This document shows, piece after piece, positions 51,830-59,767 of a stretch of DNA of 59,767 nucleotides (positions within the stretch are counted from its first letter, which is position 1; each line of letters begins with the position of its first letter). The DNA lies in NCBI GenBank assembly GCA_046350455.1, contig JAXMAM010000019.1:1-59767 (forward strand). Direction: 5' to 3'. The DNA is from CAZXGD01 sp046350455 (GTDB lineage: Bacteria > Planctomycetota > Phycisphaerae > Phycisphaerales > SM1A02). The translations under genes and the position numbers were made by a program. Under the pieces are notes generated by a model. The model saw only the letters and a program-made list of their open reading frames with translations. It searched no databases and was not told the DNA's origin.

Positions 51830-52698
51830 GTCAGGTACCCTCTCCGCCAGCCCTTCGCATGCCGCCCGAAGACGTCCTTGCCCACACCCACACCACCGCG
51901 CCTTCCGAGGCCGTCGCAGCGCCACAGCCTGGGGCAGGCACAGCGGAGGTGGCCATCCGCGCGCACGACCTGCGCAGCTGGTATGGCAGCTTTGAAGCCT
52001 TGAAAGGCATCCATCTGGACATCCCGCGGTGCCGCGTCACCTCGCTGATCGGCCCGTCCGGCTGCGGCAAGTCCACCTTCCTGCGGTGGATCAACCGCAT
52101 GAACGACACCATCCCCACCGCGCGCGCGGCTGGCACGCTCACCCTGGACGGCGACGACCTGCTGGCCAAGGAGATGGACGTGGTGGAGCTGCGCCGCCGC
52201 GTGGGCATGGTGTTCCAGAAGCCCAACCCCTTCCCCAAGTCCATCTACGACAACGTGGCCTTTGGCCCGCGCCTGCACCGCAAGTTTGGCCGGGCTGACC
52301 TGGACGAACTGGTGGAGAACGCCTTGCGCGCCGCAGCCCTGTGGGACGAAGTGAAGGACCGCCTGAAGGCCAGCGCGCTGGGACTGTCCGGCGGACAGCA
52401 GCAGCGCCTGTGCATCGCGCGCGCCATCGCGGTTGGGCCCGAAGTGCTGCTGATGGACGAGCCCTGCTCTGCGCTGGACCCGCGCAGCACCGCCAGCGTG
52501 GAGGAGCTCATCCGCGAGCTGGAGGAGCAGTACACCATCGTCATCGTGACCCACAACATGCAACAGGCAGCCCGCGTGAGCGACCTCACGGCTTTCTTCT
52601 TCGAGGGCACGCTGGTAGAGTCCGGCCCAACCGACACCATCTTCACCAATCCGCGCAACAAGCGGACAGAGGATTACGTTTCGGGCCGATTCGGCTGA
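51826..52698 (+). CDS. pstB: phosphate ABC transporter ATPase PstB
   Basis: 290 aa, start in an ATGA overlap with pstA. Walker A LIGPSGCGKSTFLRWINRMND, Q-loop MVFQKPNPFPKSIYDNVAFGPRLH, signature LGLSGGQQQRLCIARAIAV, Walker B VLLMDEPCSALDP and switch His in VIVTHNMQQAARVSD. An N-terminal tail of about 40 residues (Pro/His/Thr/Ala-rich) is extra to the family. Cytoplasmic face of the inner membrane. Confidence 0.96.
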   Translation: MSQVPSPPALRMPPEDVLAHTHTTAPSEAVAAPQPGAGTAEVAIRAHDLRSWYGSFEALKGIHLDIPRCRVTSLIGPSGCGKSTFLRWINRMNDTIPTARAAGTLTLDGDDLLAKEMDVVELRRRVGMVFQKPNPFPKSIYDNVAFGPRLHRKFGRADLDELVENALRAAALWDEVKDRLKASALGLSGGQQQRLCIARAIAVGPEVLLMDEPCSALDPRSTASVEELIRELEEQYTIVIVTHNMQQAARVSDLTAFFFEGTLVESGPTDTIFTNPRNKRTEDYVSGRFG

Positions 52699-52709
52699 TC
52701 ACCCACCTC

Positions 52710-53384
52710 ATGGCACTGGACCTCAAGAACGAAATCGTCTCGCTCCGCCGCAGCCTGCTGGGCATGGGTGTGGCCACCCAGAGCCGCGTGGACCAGACTG
52801 TGGAGGCGCTGGTGGACGGCGACGTGGCCGTGGCCGAGCGCGTGAAGGCCGGCGACGCAGAGATTGACGCCATGGAGGTGGACCTGGAGAACCAGTGCAT
52901 GCGCGTGCTGGCGCTGGGCTCGCCCGTGGCGCATGACCTGCGCTTTGTGCTGGCGGTGGTGCGCATCAGCGCAGACTTCGAGCGCATCGCAGATCTCTCC
53001 CGCGGCATCGCCAAGAAGGTGATCCGCTGGGAGCAGGCTGGGCACGCCACAGCCATGCCGCCCAGCCTGGTGGACATGGCCTACGCCACCCGCACCATGG
53101 TGCACGACGTGCTGGGCGCCCTGGCCAGCGAGGACCCGGATGCGTGCCGCGCCGTGCGCCGCGCCGACCACCGCGTGGACGACCTGAACAAGGAAGTGGG
53201 CGCTGCCGCCCGGGACGCCATCCAAGCGGACACCGACATGACCGGCCGCGCGCTGGACTGGATGCAGGTGGCGCAGCGCCTGGAGCGCATAGCCGACATC
53301 GCCACCAACATCGCTGAGGACGTGATCTTCCTGAGCGAGGGCCGGGTGGTGCGGCACGACAAGATCACGCGCACGCAGGAGTAG
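52710..53384 (+). CDS. phoU: phosphate transport regulator PhoU
   Basis: 224 aa, 11 bp after pstB. Two helical bundles with the PhoU signatures ADFERIADLSRGIAKKV and AQRLERIADIATNIAEDVIFLSEG, DAEIDAMEVDLENQCMRVLALGSPVAHDLR. It joins PstB and PhoR and switches off the kinase when phosphate is plentiful. Last gene of the phoBR-pst operon. Confidence 0.95.
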   Translation: MALDLKNEIVSLRRSLLGMGVATQSRVDQTVEALVDGDVAVAERVKAGDAEIDAMEVDLENQCMRVLALGSPVAHDLRFVLAVVRISADFERIADLSRGIAKKVIRWEQAGHATAMPPSLVDMAYATRTMVHDVLGALASEDPDACRAVRRADHRVDDLNKEVGAAARDAIQADTDMTGRALDWMQVAQRLERIADIATNIAEDVIFLSEGRVVRHDKITRTQE

Positions 53385-53548
53385 CAGCGCACGCTGCGGA
53401 CGCACTGCGGCCGCGCCCCACCACAGTGAGGCAGCGCTCCGGCCGCGCCCCGCGTGGTCTGGCGGGAATGGCCAGTTATCAGGCATCCTGACCCCTTTCG
53501 GTGTGGCCGGGGTTCCGCTACACTGTGTGGCTCCCCCAAAGGCCTGCC

Positions 53549-53683
53549 ATGCACTATCCGCACAAACTCAGCCGCATCAAGAAGGTCCGCAAGACAGGCT
53601 TCCGCGCTCGCATGCGCACCCGCAAGGGCCGCGCCATCATCAACCGCAAGCGCCGCGTGGGTCGCCGCATCCGCGTGCGCTAA
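53549..53683 (+). CDS. rpmH: 50S ribosomal protein bL34
   Basis: 44 aa from ATG at 53549, the normal size. KLSRIKKVRKTGFRARMRTRKG and INRKRRVGRRIRVR give the basic L34 pattern. A possible -10 TACACT at 53519 is the only promoter-like hint in the 164-bp gap after phoU. Unlike the usual order in bacteria, the next gene is aroK, not rnpA. Confidence 0.92.
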   Translation: MHYPHKLSRIKKVRKTGFRARMRTRKGRAIINRKRRVGRRIRVR

Positions 53684-53701
53684 GCCGGCGGCAGGCCTGC
53701 T

Positions 53702-54250
53702 GTGAACGACATCATCGTGCTTTGTGGGCTCCGTGGGAGTGGGAAGACCACGCTCGGACGGCTGCTGTCCATCCGCCTGGGCCGCCCCTTTGTAGATCTG
53801 GACGAACGCGTTCGCACGCGCCTGGGCCAGCCTGACATTGCGGCGGCGTTCCGCACCGCTGGGGAGCCTGCCTTCCGCACAGCGGAGTGCGCCGAGCTGC
53901 AGCGCGTGCTGACCGATGCCGCTGCTGGCGCACCCTGCGTGCTGGCCCTGGGTGGCGGCACGCCCACGCACGCGCCCAGCCGGGAGCTGCTGCAGGCCGC
54001 GGCCAGCGCTGGCACCGCGCGCATCGTGCTGCTGGAAGCGGCGCCTGCGGTGCTGGGTGCCCGCGTGAGCGCTGCCCCGCTGGACCGGCCGCTGCTGGCA
54101 GGCGCCTCGTTTGCAGAAGAAGCCCGCATCCTGAGCGAGCGCCGCCTTCCCCTGTACCGGCAATTGGCTGCTGCCACCGTGCGCACGGACCAGCCGGCCG
54201 AGCAGGCGCTGGACGCCCTGGTGGCTGCCAGCGCTACGACGGCCAGGTGA
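53702..54250 (+). CDS. aroK: shikimate kinase
   Basis: 182 aa from GTG at 53702, 18 bp after rpmH. P-loop CGLRGSGKTTLGRLLSIRLGRPFVDLDERV with the DxD of shikimate binding, GEPAFRTAECAELQRV, ALGGGTPT and a lid region ARILSERRLPLYRQLA. Converts shikimate to shikimate-3-phosphate in aromatic amino acid synthesis. The usual R in the F-R-x-x-E segment is FRTAE. Ends 17 bp inside the convergent rnc gene. Confidence 0.9.
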   Translation: MNDIIVLCGLRGSGKTTLGRLLSIRLGRPFVDLDERVRTRLGQPDIAAAFRTAGEPAFRTAECAELQRVLTDAAAGAPCVLALGGGTPTHAPSRELLQAAASAGTARIVLLEAAPAVLGARVSAAPLDRPLLAGASFAEEARILSERRLPLYRQLAAATVRTDQPAEQALDALVAASATTAR

Positions 54251-54965
54251 TCCGCACGCGGCCTTCGGGGTCCAGGTGGGCGATGCCGAGCTCGCGCAGC
54301 GCTTCGAGCGCCGCCATCTGCTCCGCCTGCTTTTTGCTGGGACCCCAGGCTGCCGGGAAGCGGCGCGCGCTGGCGTCCACGCAGATTTCAAAGGCCTTGG
54401 CGTGGTCTGGGCCCTTCTCGTCCAGCACCACGTAGGAGGGCATGCCCATGTCCAGCTGGGCCAGCGACTGCTGCAGCACCTGCTTGAAGTTCTCCTGGTG
54501 CCCCAGGTGGATGGCCGCCTCCACGCGGTCGTGGAGCAGCGGCAGCACAAAGCGCCGCGCGGCGTCCAGGCCGGCATCCAGGTACAGCGCGCCGACCACC
54601 GCTTCAAACGCGCCAGCGATCAGGCTCTCTGGCAGGCCAGTGCGGCCGCGCACGCCCTTGTCCACCACCACCAGCTTGTCCAGGCCGCATTCCATGGCCA
54701 GCTCGGCGCACACCTTGCCGCTGACGATGTTGGACTTCACCTTGGTGAGCTCGCCCTCCAGCAGGTCTGATTTTTCGCGGAAGAGCTGGTCGCACACCAT
54801 GAAGCCCAGCACAGAATCGCCCAGAAACTCCAGGCGTTCGTTGGAGTTCAGGCGGCCGTCGGCAGCGGAAGCATGCGTGAGGGCCTGTTCCAGCAGCGCT
54901 TGGTTGCCAAAGCGGTGGCCAGTGATTCGCTCGATGTGCTCGATGGTCTGTGAAGGAAGCGCCAT
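54234..54965 (-). CDS. rnc: ribonuclease III
   Basis: 243 aa from ATG at 54965. The catalytic signature NERLEFLGDSVLGFMVCDQL and second acidic motif ESLIAGAFEAVVGALYLDAGLDAARRFV are intact; a C-terminal double-stranded RNA-binding domain (YVVLDEKGPDHAKAFEICVDASARR, GPSKKQAEQMAALEALREL) closes the protein. Processes rRNA and other dsRNA. The stop overlaps aroK antisense. Upstream by 7 bp is the small membrane gene, so rnc is last in a three-gene unit. Confidence 0.95.
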   Translation of the reverse strand: MALPSQTIEHIERITGHRFGNQALLEQALTHASAADGRLNSNERLEFLGDSVLGFMVCDQLFREKSDLLEGELTKVKSNIVSGKVCAELAMECGLDKLVVVDKGVRGRTGLPESLIAGAFEAVVGALYLDAGLDAARRFVLPLLHDRVEAAIHLGHQENFKQVLQQSLAQLDMGMPSYVVLDEKGPDHAKAFEICVDASARRFPAAWGPSKKQAEQMAALEALRELGIAHLDPEGRVRITWPS

Positions 54966-54972
54966 ACGGTGG

Positions 54973-55308
54973 TCACCAACCCAGCACCGGTGGCACCATG
55001 CGCACCACGGCCAGGACAACAAGCCCACCCACGCCACCCACCGCAAACCAGCATGCCATCTCCGCCAGCTCGCGGCCGCGGCTCTTGCGTGGCGCGGAGT
55101 CCTTCCGCACGGAGACCTGCAGGGTGGACGGCGCCCGCTCGCTGGGCGCAGCCTGCCGGTCCTCCAGCGCCTGGGCCGCCGCGGCCCAGCACTCGTCCGA
55201 AGGATCCATGCGCGACCGCCCTGCCACCGCCATCTCCGCAGCCACAGCGTTGCGGGCTGCCAAGGCAGCACCGACCGCTGGATGCACAAGACGGGATTCG
55301 GGGGGCAT
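54973..55308 (-). CDS. small protein with C-terminal membrane anchor
   Basis: 111 aa from ATG at 55308 (MPPESRLVHPAVG). Ala-rich N-terminus with AALAARNAVAAEMAVAGRSR, a charged Ser/Pro/Lys middle, then one C-terminal span MACWFAVGGVGGLVVLAVVRMV, so probably tail-anchored. No family recognised. It lies between the PilZ gene (44 bp) and rnc (7 bp) on the same strand. Confidence 0.6.
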   Translation of the reverse strand: MPPESRLVHPAVGAALAARNAVAAEMAVAGRSRMDPSDECWAAAAQALEDRQAAPSERAPSTLQVSVRKDSAPRKSRGRELAEMACWFAVGGVGGLVVLAVVRMVPPVLGW

Positions 55309-55352
55309 GGATGGCACGCGACACACCAGCGGAGACACAGCAGCCGTCCCGG

Positions 55353-55751
55353 CTACACCGGGCGACCACACCATCCATCGTCGAGAAGCTGGACCAACCT
55401 TTGACGGTCCAGGTCTGACAGGAAGCGGTCCAGCCGCACCGCCTGCCTGCGGGGGCCTGGGTCATCGTCGCGGTCAAAGACACGCACCACCTCGCCGCTG
55501 CCGCGGATAGGGATCAGGGCGCCCGGGAGCACGATCTCCACGTCCACGGTGGTGCCAGGAGCCAGGGCTTCATCCAGCTCATAGCGGATGCCGCGCAAAG
55601 AGATGTCGTAGGCGTGGCCTTCCAGGGGCTTGGCTTCTGCCACCGCCGCAGCCAGGGCCATGGCCTTGGGAAACACCGTCACCCGTGTGTACATCGGGTG
55701 CAACCGGAATCGCTCTATTGCTCTCCGGTTGGATGCTTCTGCGACAGCCAT
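55353..55751 (-). CDS. PilZ-domain protein
   Basis: 132 aa from ATG at 55751. RRAIERFRLHPMYTRVTVF has the RxxxR element and GHAYDISLRGIRYELDEALAPGTTVDVEIVLPG has the (D/N)xSxxG element of c-di-GMP-binding PilZ domains; VVRVFDRDDDPGPRRQAVRLDRF closes the barrel. Probably a stand-alone c-di-GMP effector; the HD-GYP protein at 14983 could lower its ligand. First gene of the unit leading to rnc. Confidence 0.88.
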   Translation of the reverse strand: MAVAEASNRRAIERFRLHPMYTRVTVFPKAMALAAAVAEAKPLEGHAYDISLRGIRYELDEALAPGTTVDVEIVLPGALIPIRGSGEVVRVFDRDDDPGPRRQAVRLDRFLSDLDRQRLVQLLDDGWCGRPV

Positions 55752-55799
55752 GTCACGATCTCCTACGAACAGCCGCCTGACGTTGGTTCATGAATGTGC

Positions 55800-55847
55800 G
55801 ACGACTTTGTAAAGATCGTCTACGACCACCCACGTTCTTGAAGAACG
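55800..55847. promoter_or_regulatory. two palindromes in the divergent PilZ/ilvC region
   Basis: GACGA-C-TTT-GT-AAA-GA-TCGTC (55800-55820) is a near-perfect palindrome; CGTTCTT-G-AAGAACG (55833-55847) is a perfect 15-mer. Both are typical of dimer operators. The region 55752-55959 is also less GC-rich than elsewhere, as expected for promoters of both genes. Confidence 0.45.
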
Positions 55848-55959
55848 CGCTTTCCCCCGCAGGCCACACAACATTTGGAAGGCACCTCTGGGGGGCTGAT
55901 TTCATTCTGCCACTCTTTTCATGGAAAGCCTGTAACTTCCACCTTCTTTCCGCCTGATC

Positions 55960-57024
55960 ATGGCCACCCAAAGCCCCGAAACCACTGCCCACCCAGAGGT
56001 CTTGCGCGGAGGGGCTGTGCAGCTGGAACCTCTTCAAAACAAGGAGGTTGCAGTCATCGGGTATGGCAATCAGGGGCGTGTCCATGCATGGAATCTCAGG
56101 GATTCCGGAATTCGGGTGCGGGTTGGCGGCCGGGCGGGGTCCCAGGCGCTGGCGGCAGCCGCGGCGGATGGCTTTCCAGCAGCACCCACGCCTGATGCAG
56201 CGAGCGGCGCAGACCTGGTGGTGCTGGCGCTGCCAGATGAGCACCATGCTGCAGTGTGGCGCACCGCTCTCCTGCCGGCGCTGAAGCCTGGCCAGACCGT
56301 GGGTTTCCTGCATGGATTGAGCGTGCACTTTGGACTGGTGCAGGTGCCAGCTGGCGTGGGCTGCGTGCTGGTGGCTCCCAAGGGCCCGGGCCCCACGCTG
56401 CGCAGCCGCTTTGAGCAGGGCCAGGGCATTCCTGCGCTGTGGGCGGTGCACCAGGAGTGCGCGCCCGAAGCAGAGGGCCGCGCGCGCGCGCTGGCGCTGG
56501 CCTGGTGCGCTGGGCTTGGCTGCCACCGGGCCGGCGTGGTGCAGACCACCTTCCGCGACGAAGCTGTCACCGACCTGTTTGGCGAGCAGGCTGTGCTGTG
56601 CGGCGGCATGCTGGCGCTGGCGCAGGCTGCGTACGACACGCTGGTGGAGGCGGGCTACCCGCCCATGCTGGCCTACCTGGAGTGCGTGCACGAGATCAAG
56701 CAGGTGGCGGACATCCTGTACGAACGCGGCCCTGCTGGCATGCGCGCGGCCATCAGCAACACAGCCGAGTTTGGCGCCGCCAAGGCAGCGCCGCGGATCG
56801 CAGACGCGCACCTGCGGCAGACGTTCCGCGGCATGCTGCAGGACATCCACAGCGGCGCCTTCGCACGCGCGCTGGCAGATGACGCTGCGGCTGGCAGCGC
56901 GTGGCTGGAGGCGCAGCGCGCGGCCGCGCAGCAGAACCCCATCGAAGCAGCAGGTCATGAAGTCCGCGCCCTGATGCCCTGGCTGAATGCGTCCACCACC
57001 CCCAACCAGAAGCCCGCACTGTGA
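55960..57024 (+). CDS. ilvC: ketol-acid reductoisomerase
   Basis: 354 aa. NAD(P)-binding VAVIGYGNQGRVHAWNLRDSGI (GxGxxG) with VGGRAGSQAL in the cofactor-specificity loop, VLALPDEHHAAVW, LHGLSVHFGL, APKGPGPTLRSRF, and the C-terminal knotted domain DLFGEQAVLCGGMLALAQAAYDTLVEAGYPPMLAYLECVHEIKQVADILY. Acts in Val/Ile/Leu synthesis; Mg-dependent. Stop overlaps the uppP start (GTGA). Confidence 0.95.
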   Translation: MATQSPETTAHPEVLRGGAVQLEPLQNKEVAVIGYGNQGRVHAWNLRDSGIRVRVGGRAGSQALAAAAADGFPAAPTPDAASGADLVVLALPDEHHAAVWRTALLPALKPGQTVGFLHGLSVHFGLVQVPAGVGCVLVAPKGPGPTLRSRFEQGQGIPALWAVHQECAPEAEGRARALALAWCAGLGCHRAGVVQTTFRDEAVTDLFGEQAVLCGGMLALAQAAYDTLVEAGYPPMLAYLECVHEIKQVADILYERGPAGMRAAISNTAEFGAAKAAPRIADAHLRQTFRGMLQDIHSGAFARALADDAAAGSAWLEAQRAAAQQNPIEAAGHEVRALMPWLNASTTPNQKPAL

Positions 57025-57944
57025 CACCACTGCAATCGTTCATCCTGGGCATCGTGGAGGGCGTCACCGAGTACCTGCCGGTGAGCTCCACAGGCCACTT
57101 GATCCTCACCAGCTGGCTGCTGGGTCTTGGCAAGGACCAGGCGCACAAGGAGGCGGTGGACGCCTTTGAAGTCATCATTCAGGCTGGCGCCATCTTTGCG
57201 GTGATTGGCCTGTACCACACCACGCTGGCGCAGATGGCGCGCGGCGTGAAGTGGCGGCTCAGCCGGCGCGGCACGCTGGCTGCTGGCCCCATGCGCGACG
57301 GCTGGGTGCTGGCGCGCAACGTGGTGGTGGCGTTCCTGCCAGCGGTGGTGGCGGGCCTGCTGCTGGCCAAGCCCATCAAGCAGTACCTGTTCCACCCGTG
57401 GCCAGTGGTGGCGGCCCTTGCTGTGGGTGGGCTGGTCATGCTCTTCATCTCGCCCTGGCAGAAGCGCGTGAACCTGGCCCACGCCAACGGAGCGCCAGCA
57501 CGCATGACGCTCGCGCGCATGTCCATGCCGAACGCACTGTTCATCGGCTGCATGCAGTGCGTGGCCATGTGGCCTGGCACCAGCCGCAGTCTGATGACCA
57601 TCGTGGCTGGCCTCATCATTGGCCTGCGCGCGGTGGACGCTGCCAAGTTCAGCTTCCTGCTGGGGCTGGTCACGCTGACCGCAGCAGCTGGCAAGGACGC
57701 GGTGGGCGTGATGTTCCCCAAGGACCCCACTGCCCCGCACTTCCTTGAGCTGATCGGCGGCTGGCTGCCGCTCATCATGGGCCTGGCGGCTGCGTGGGCC
57801 AGCGCAGCGCTGGCAGTGGATCTGTTCGTGACCTATCTGGGCCGACACACGCTGGCGCTCTTTGGCTGGTGGCGCCTGGCGCTGGCGGCAGCGTTTGCCG
57901 CAGCGCTGCTGTGGTACGGCAACGGACCTACAATCGCGCCGTGA
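57021..57944 (+). CDS. uppP: undecaprenyl-diphosphatase UppP (BacA)
   Basis: 307 aa from GTG at 57021 in a GTGA overlap with ilvC. Motifs LGIVEGVTEYLPVSSTGHLIL and MWPGTSRSLMTIVAGLIIGL, plus multiple spans, identify the BacA family that recycles undecaprenyl diphosphate for peptidoglycan. Why it is translationally coupled to ilvC is unclear. Stop overlaps the next gene by GTGA. Confidence 0.95.
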   Translation: MTPLQSFILGIVEGVTEYLPVSSTGHLILTSWLLGLGKDQAHKEAVDAFEVIIQAGAIFAVIGLYHTTLAQMARGVKWRLSRRGTLAAGPMRDGWVLARNVVVAFLPAVVAGLLLAKPIKQYLFHPWPVVAALAVGGLVMLFISPWQKRVNLAHANGAPARMTLARMSMPNALFIGCMQCVAMWPGTSRSLMTIVAGLIIGLRAVDAAKFSFLLGLVTLTAAAGKDAVGVMFPKDPTAPHFLELIGGWLPLIMGLAAAWASAALAVDLFVTYLGRHTLALFGWWRLALAAAFAAALLWYGNGPTIAP

Positions 57945-58414
57945 ACCAGTTCCTGCTTGCTCTCCGCAGCCTGGCCATTGCACTGGTCATCTTCCTGGTG
58001 CTGGCCGCGCTCACCGCGCGCTTCTTTGGCGGCACGCTGTTTGGCAAGGACCCTGTGGTGGCCTTTGCGCCGCTGGCCGTGGGTGGGACAGAGGTCTACC
58101 TGACGGTGAAGGGCTCCAAGGAGGGCCCGGGGCCAGTGGAGTTTGCGCTCATGCAGCGCGGGCCGTCCAAGGACCAGGAGCCTGTGTCCGTGGTGCCACT
58201 GGTGAACGGCAACCCTGTGATTTCTGGCGCGTGGCGCAAGGTGCTGGGGCCTGTCCTGACGCCAGAGGGCGTGCTGCGGGCGGCGGTGGGTGCAGACCGC
58301 GGCGGCAGCTCGCTGGACTGGTGGCTCCTGGAGCTGCGCCCCGGCGAGAAGGCCACCGCCACCACCATGTCCGCGCCGGACGAATCCGTGTTCAGGCTCC
58401 TGGGCGGACGGTAG
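57941..58414 (+). CDS. membrane-anchored protein, unknown
   Basis: 157 aa from GTG at 57941, coupled to uppP. One N-terminal span (SLAIALVIFLVLAALTARFF), then a periplasmic beta-rich domain (VVAFAPLAVGGTEVYLTVKG, EFALMQRGPSKDQEPVSVVP, WWLLELRPGEKATAT). No recognised family. Confidence 0.65.
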   Translation: MNQFLLALRSLAIALVIFLVLAALTARFFGGTLFGKDPVVAFAPLAVGGTEVYLTVKGSKEGPGPVEFALMQRGPSKDQEPVSVVPLVNGNPVISGAWRKVLGPVLTPEGVLRAAVGADRGGSSLDWWLLELRPGEKATATTMSAPDESVFRLLGGR

Positions 58415-58572
58415 CTGGACTTTTCTGGGGGATTCTTCCATCGAACCAAAGCGGCTTGCGCCTGTGTTCAGGCGGGGCGTAGCTGCGGCGTGAGGCCGGG
58501 CTGCTCCGCCACCCCGCGCGCATGCCGGTGCCGTGTGGCGGTGTCCAATCTTGCACCACGTGGAGCAATTCA

Positions 58573-58935
58573 ATGCGCACACTCTTTGGCGCTCTTGTTT
58601 TGGGAGGCGTTTGCCTGGTGGGCACGGGCTGCACCACCACCCAGTACACGACGGGTGCAGAGATTAAGGAAGACTCTGTGAAGCAAATTGTGAAGGGCAA
58701 GACGACGATGCAGGAAGTCATCGCGCTCTTTGGCGAGCCCCAGCGCGCCACTCCCATGGGTGACGAAACCATCTACACCTACGAATACCGGGTCACCAAG
58801 GGCACCACTGTGATGGTGCCGTATGTGGCGTCAACCGACTCGAAGGATGAGGCCGACAAGCTCTCGATCGTGTTTGACCGGAGCGGGGTGGTCAAGACAT
58901 TCAACGTGACTCGGGGTATCGGAAAGCGCACGTAA
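58573..58935 (+). CDS. BamE/SmpA-like lipoprotein
   Basis: 120 aa from ATG at 58573. Signal peptide with lipobox LVGTGC (MRTLFGALVLGGVCLVGTGC). The mature part IKEDSVKQIVKGKTTMQEVIALFGEPQRATPMGDETIYTYEYR has the SmpA/OmlA/BamE layout (IxxGxTTxxEVxxxFGxP). Outer-membrane-linked lipoprotein; a BamE role is inferred, not shown. Confidence 0.85.
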   Translation: MRTLFGALVLGGVCLVGTGCTTTQYTTGAEIKEDSVKQIVKGKTTMQEVIALFGEPQRATPMGDETIYTYEYRVTKGTTVMVPYVASTDSKDEADKLSIVFDRSGVVKTFNVTRGIGKRT

Positions 58936-58978
58936 GTGCATCTGAAATGTGCTCATCGCCTCCTGAAGGAAGACTGCC

Positions 58979-59767
58979 ATGAACGTGCCCATTCCCTCTC
59001 GTATCACCGCTTGCGCCCTCGCGGTGCTCGTTGCATTCCTCCCCTTCACGCGCCTGGCTGATGCCCAGACTGGCGAGTGCACTGGTGGCGGATGCGCGCT
59101 GTCGGGGGAATCATCGCACTATCCCGCTTCGTTGCAGAGCACCACTTCAAACAACTTTGTGAGCGTTGACTCGCACATCTTTGCGGGAGAGTGGGCGAGA
59201 TACAGCGTCACCGCAGGAAAGACGTACGAATGGTCCTTCTGCGCGGCAGACGGAGGAGTCGCCTCATATGACTCTGAACTCACGCTGCGCACCGATGCAT
59301 CACCCGGCAGCGTGATCTGCTACAGCGACGATGCTGACGGAGACTCCGGCGCGGATGCCAAGATCAAGTGGACAGCGACCTTCACAGGCGTGGTGCGAGT
59401 GCAGGCAAACAAGTACCCCTGCAGCACCAACTCGGTCAACAGCACGCTCCGTTGGAGGGTCGTGCCCACTGGCACGCCACCCGCGGGCTTCACGCTCAGC
59501 AATCAGGCGCCCTTTTGCAACAGCGGCAGTCCAGCCATCCAGCTCACGTGGACAGCGTCAAGCGGTGCGGCCACCTACACACTGCTGCGGAATGGTTCGA
59601 ACTATGCATCTGGATTGACGGGCACCAGCTTTCTGAACTCGTCCAATGTCGCCGCCAGCCAGACCTACTCCTATCAGGTGCGGGCCGAGAACGCATACGG
59701 AACCACCCTTTCCAATGCAGTCTCCGTAACTGTTCCATCGGGCGTCTGCGGTGGTCCTCCATCAGCA
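58979..59767 (+). CDS. secreted Fn3-containing protein (3' end missing)
   Basis: 263 codons visible, open at the right edge. ATG at 58979 with AAGGA upstream; signal peptide (SRITACALAVLVAFLPFTRLADA-Q). A Cys-containing domain at about 30-160 (GECTGGGCALSGESSHYP, SVDSHIFAGEWARYSVTAGKTYEWSFCAADGG, DSELTLRTDASPGSVICYSDD) looks like a beta-sandwich pre-peptidase-type module. An Fn3 domain (about 180-255: QLTWTASSGAATYTLLRNGS, YSYQVRAENAYG) follows. Codon use is visibly more A/T-rich than in neighbouring genes. Ligand unknown. Confidence 0.8.
   Translation, partial: MNVPIPSRITACALAVLVAFLPFTRLADAQTGECTGGGCALSGESSHYPASLQSTTSNNFVSVDSHIFAGEWARYSVTAGKTYEWSFCAADGGVASYDSELTLRTDASPGSVICYSDDADGDSGADAKIKWTATFTGVVRVQANKYPCSTNSVNSTLRWRVVPTGTPPAGFTLSNQAPFCNSGSPAIQLTWTASSGAATYTLLRNGSNYASGLTGTSFLNSSNVAASQTYSYQVRAENAYGTTLSNAVSVTVPSGVCGGPPSA

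Overview
The window looks like chromosomal DNA of a high-GC planctomycete of the class Phycisphaerae (Phycisphaerales-like). This is inferred from several traits seen together: two pseudopilin-type proteins beginning with GFTLVE segments, a secreted protein ending in two dockerin-like DLDGxGxVDGTDLGxLLGAW repeats, a PEP-CTERM-like tail (VPAPAG, hydrophobic stretch, Arg cluster), secreted FG-GAP and fibronectin-III proteins, and frequent GTG or TTG starts. There is no integrase, transposase, CRISPR array or phage module. Most of the window is core chromosome.

Layout. 1-6400: 3' part of a secreted FG-GAP/Fn3 protein, tRNA-Met, a secreted unknown, tRNA-Arg, trmL, a pseudopilin and a Spy-like periplasmic protein. 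6686-12191: an Mrp/ApbC ATPase, then on the minus strand an operon of SDR threonine dehydrogenase, kbl and an MBL-rhodanese protein, and a small membrane protein. 12315-17574: an overlapping three-gene unit of unknown function, an unknown Cys-containing protein, a receiver-GAF-HD-GYP regulator and two small basic proteins. 17730-21645: a gamma-glutamyltranspeptidase-like protein, tRNA-Thr and a secreted HEAT-repeat-like protein. 22009-23996: a cobalamin riboswitch followed by two translationally overlapping genes, a dockerin-repeat surface protein and a pseudopilin. This is the most interesting unit in the window. 24051-33125: a degenerate alpha/beta-hydrolase, mutL, a PPP-type phosphatase, nadE, a MerR/excisionase-HTH plus receiver regulator, and the pckA-ilvA pair. 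33293-38028: tRNA-His, a nitrilase-family amidase, a sigma-region-2-like protein, tRNA-Phe, phnA, a PEP-CTERM-like protein and two unknowns, one resembling PD-(D/E)XK nucleases. 38087-45470: hflX, ctpA-tsaD, recA, a DUF4870 protein and a UDP-xylose-synthase-like enzyme. 45551-53384: anmK followed by a complete phosphate regulon phoB-phoR-pstS-pstC-pstA-pstB-phoU. 53549-59767: rpmH, aroK, rnc with two upstream genes (one PilZ), ilvC-uppP and a membrane protein chained by GTGA overlaps, a BamE-like lipoprotein and the 5' part of an Fn3 protein.

A family of 34-nt palindromic elements recurs seven times, each with core GTGCC-W-GGCAC inside GAAA...TTTC ends. Two copies in opposite orientation lie inside the mutL reading frame and bracket its interdomain linker without breaking it. 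Other points worth a look are a compensating double frameshift that removes the active-site loop of a rhodanese domain, a recA promoter region with a GATAGG/CCTATC inverted repeat and three TTCGGTRTC repeats, and an Mrp protein without the usual CxxC. All functions are read from the sequence and from knowledge of the families. No database search was run.
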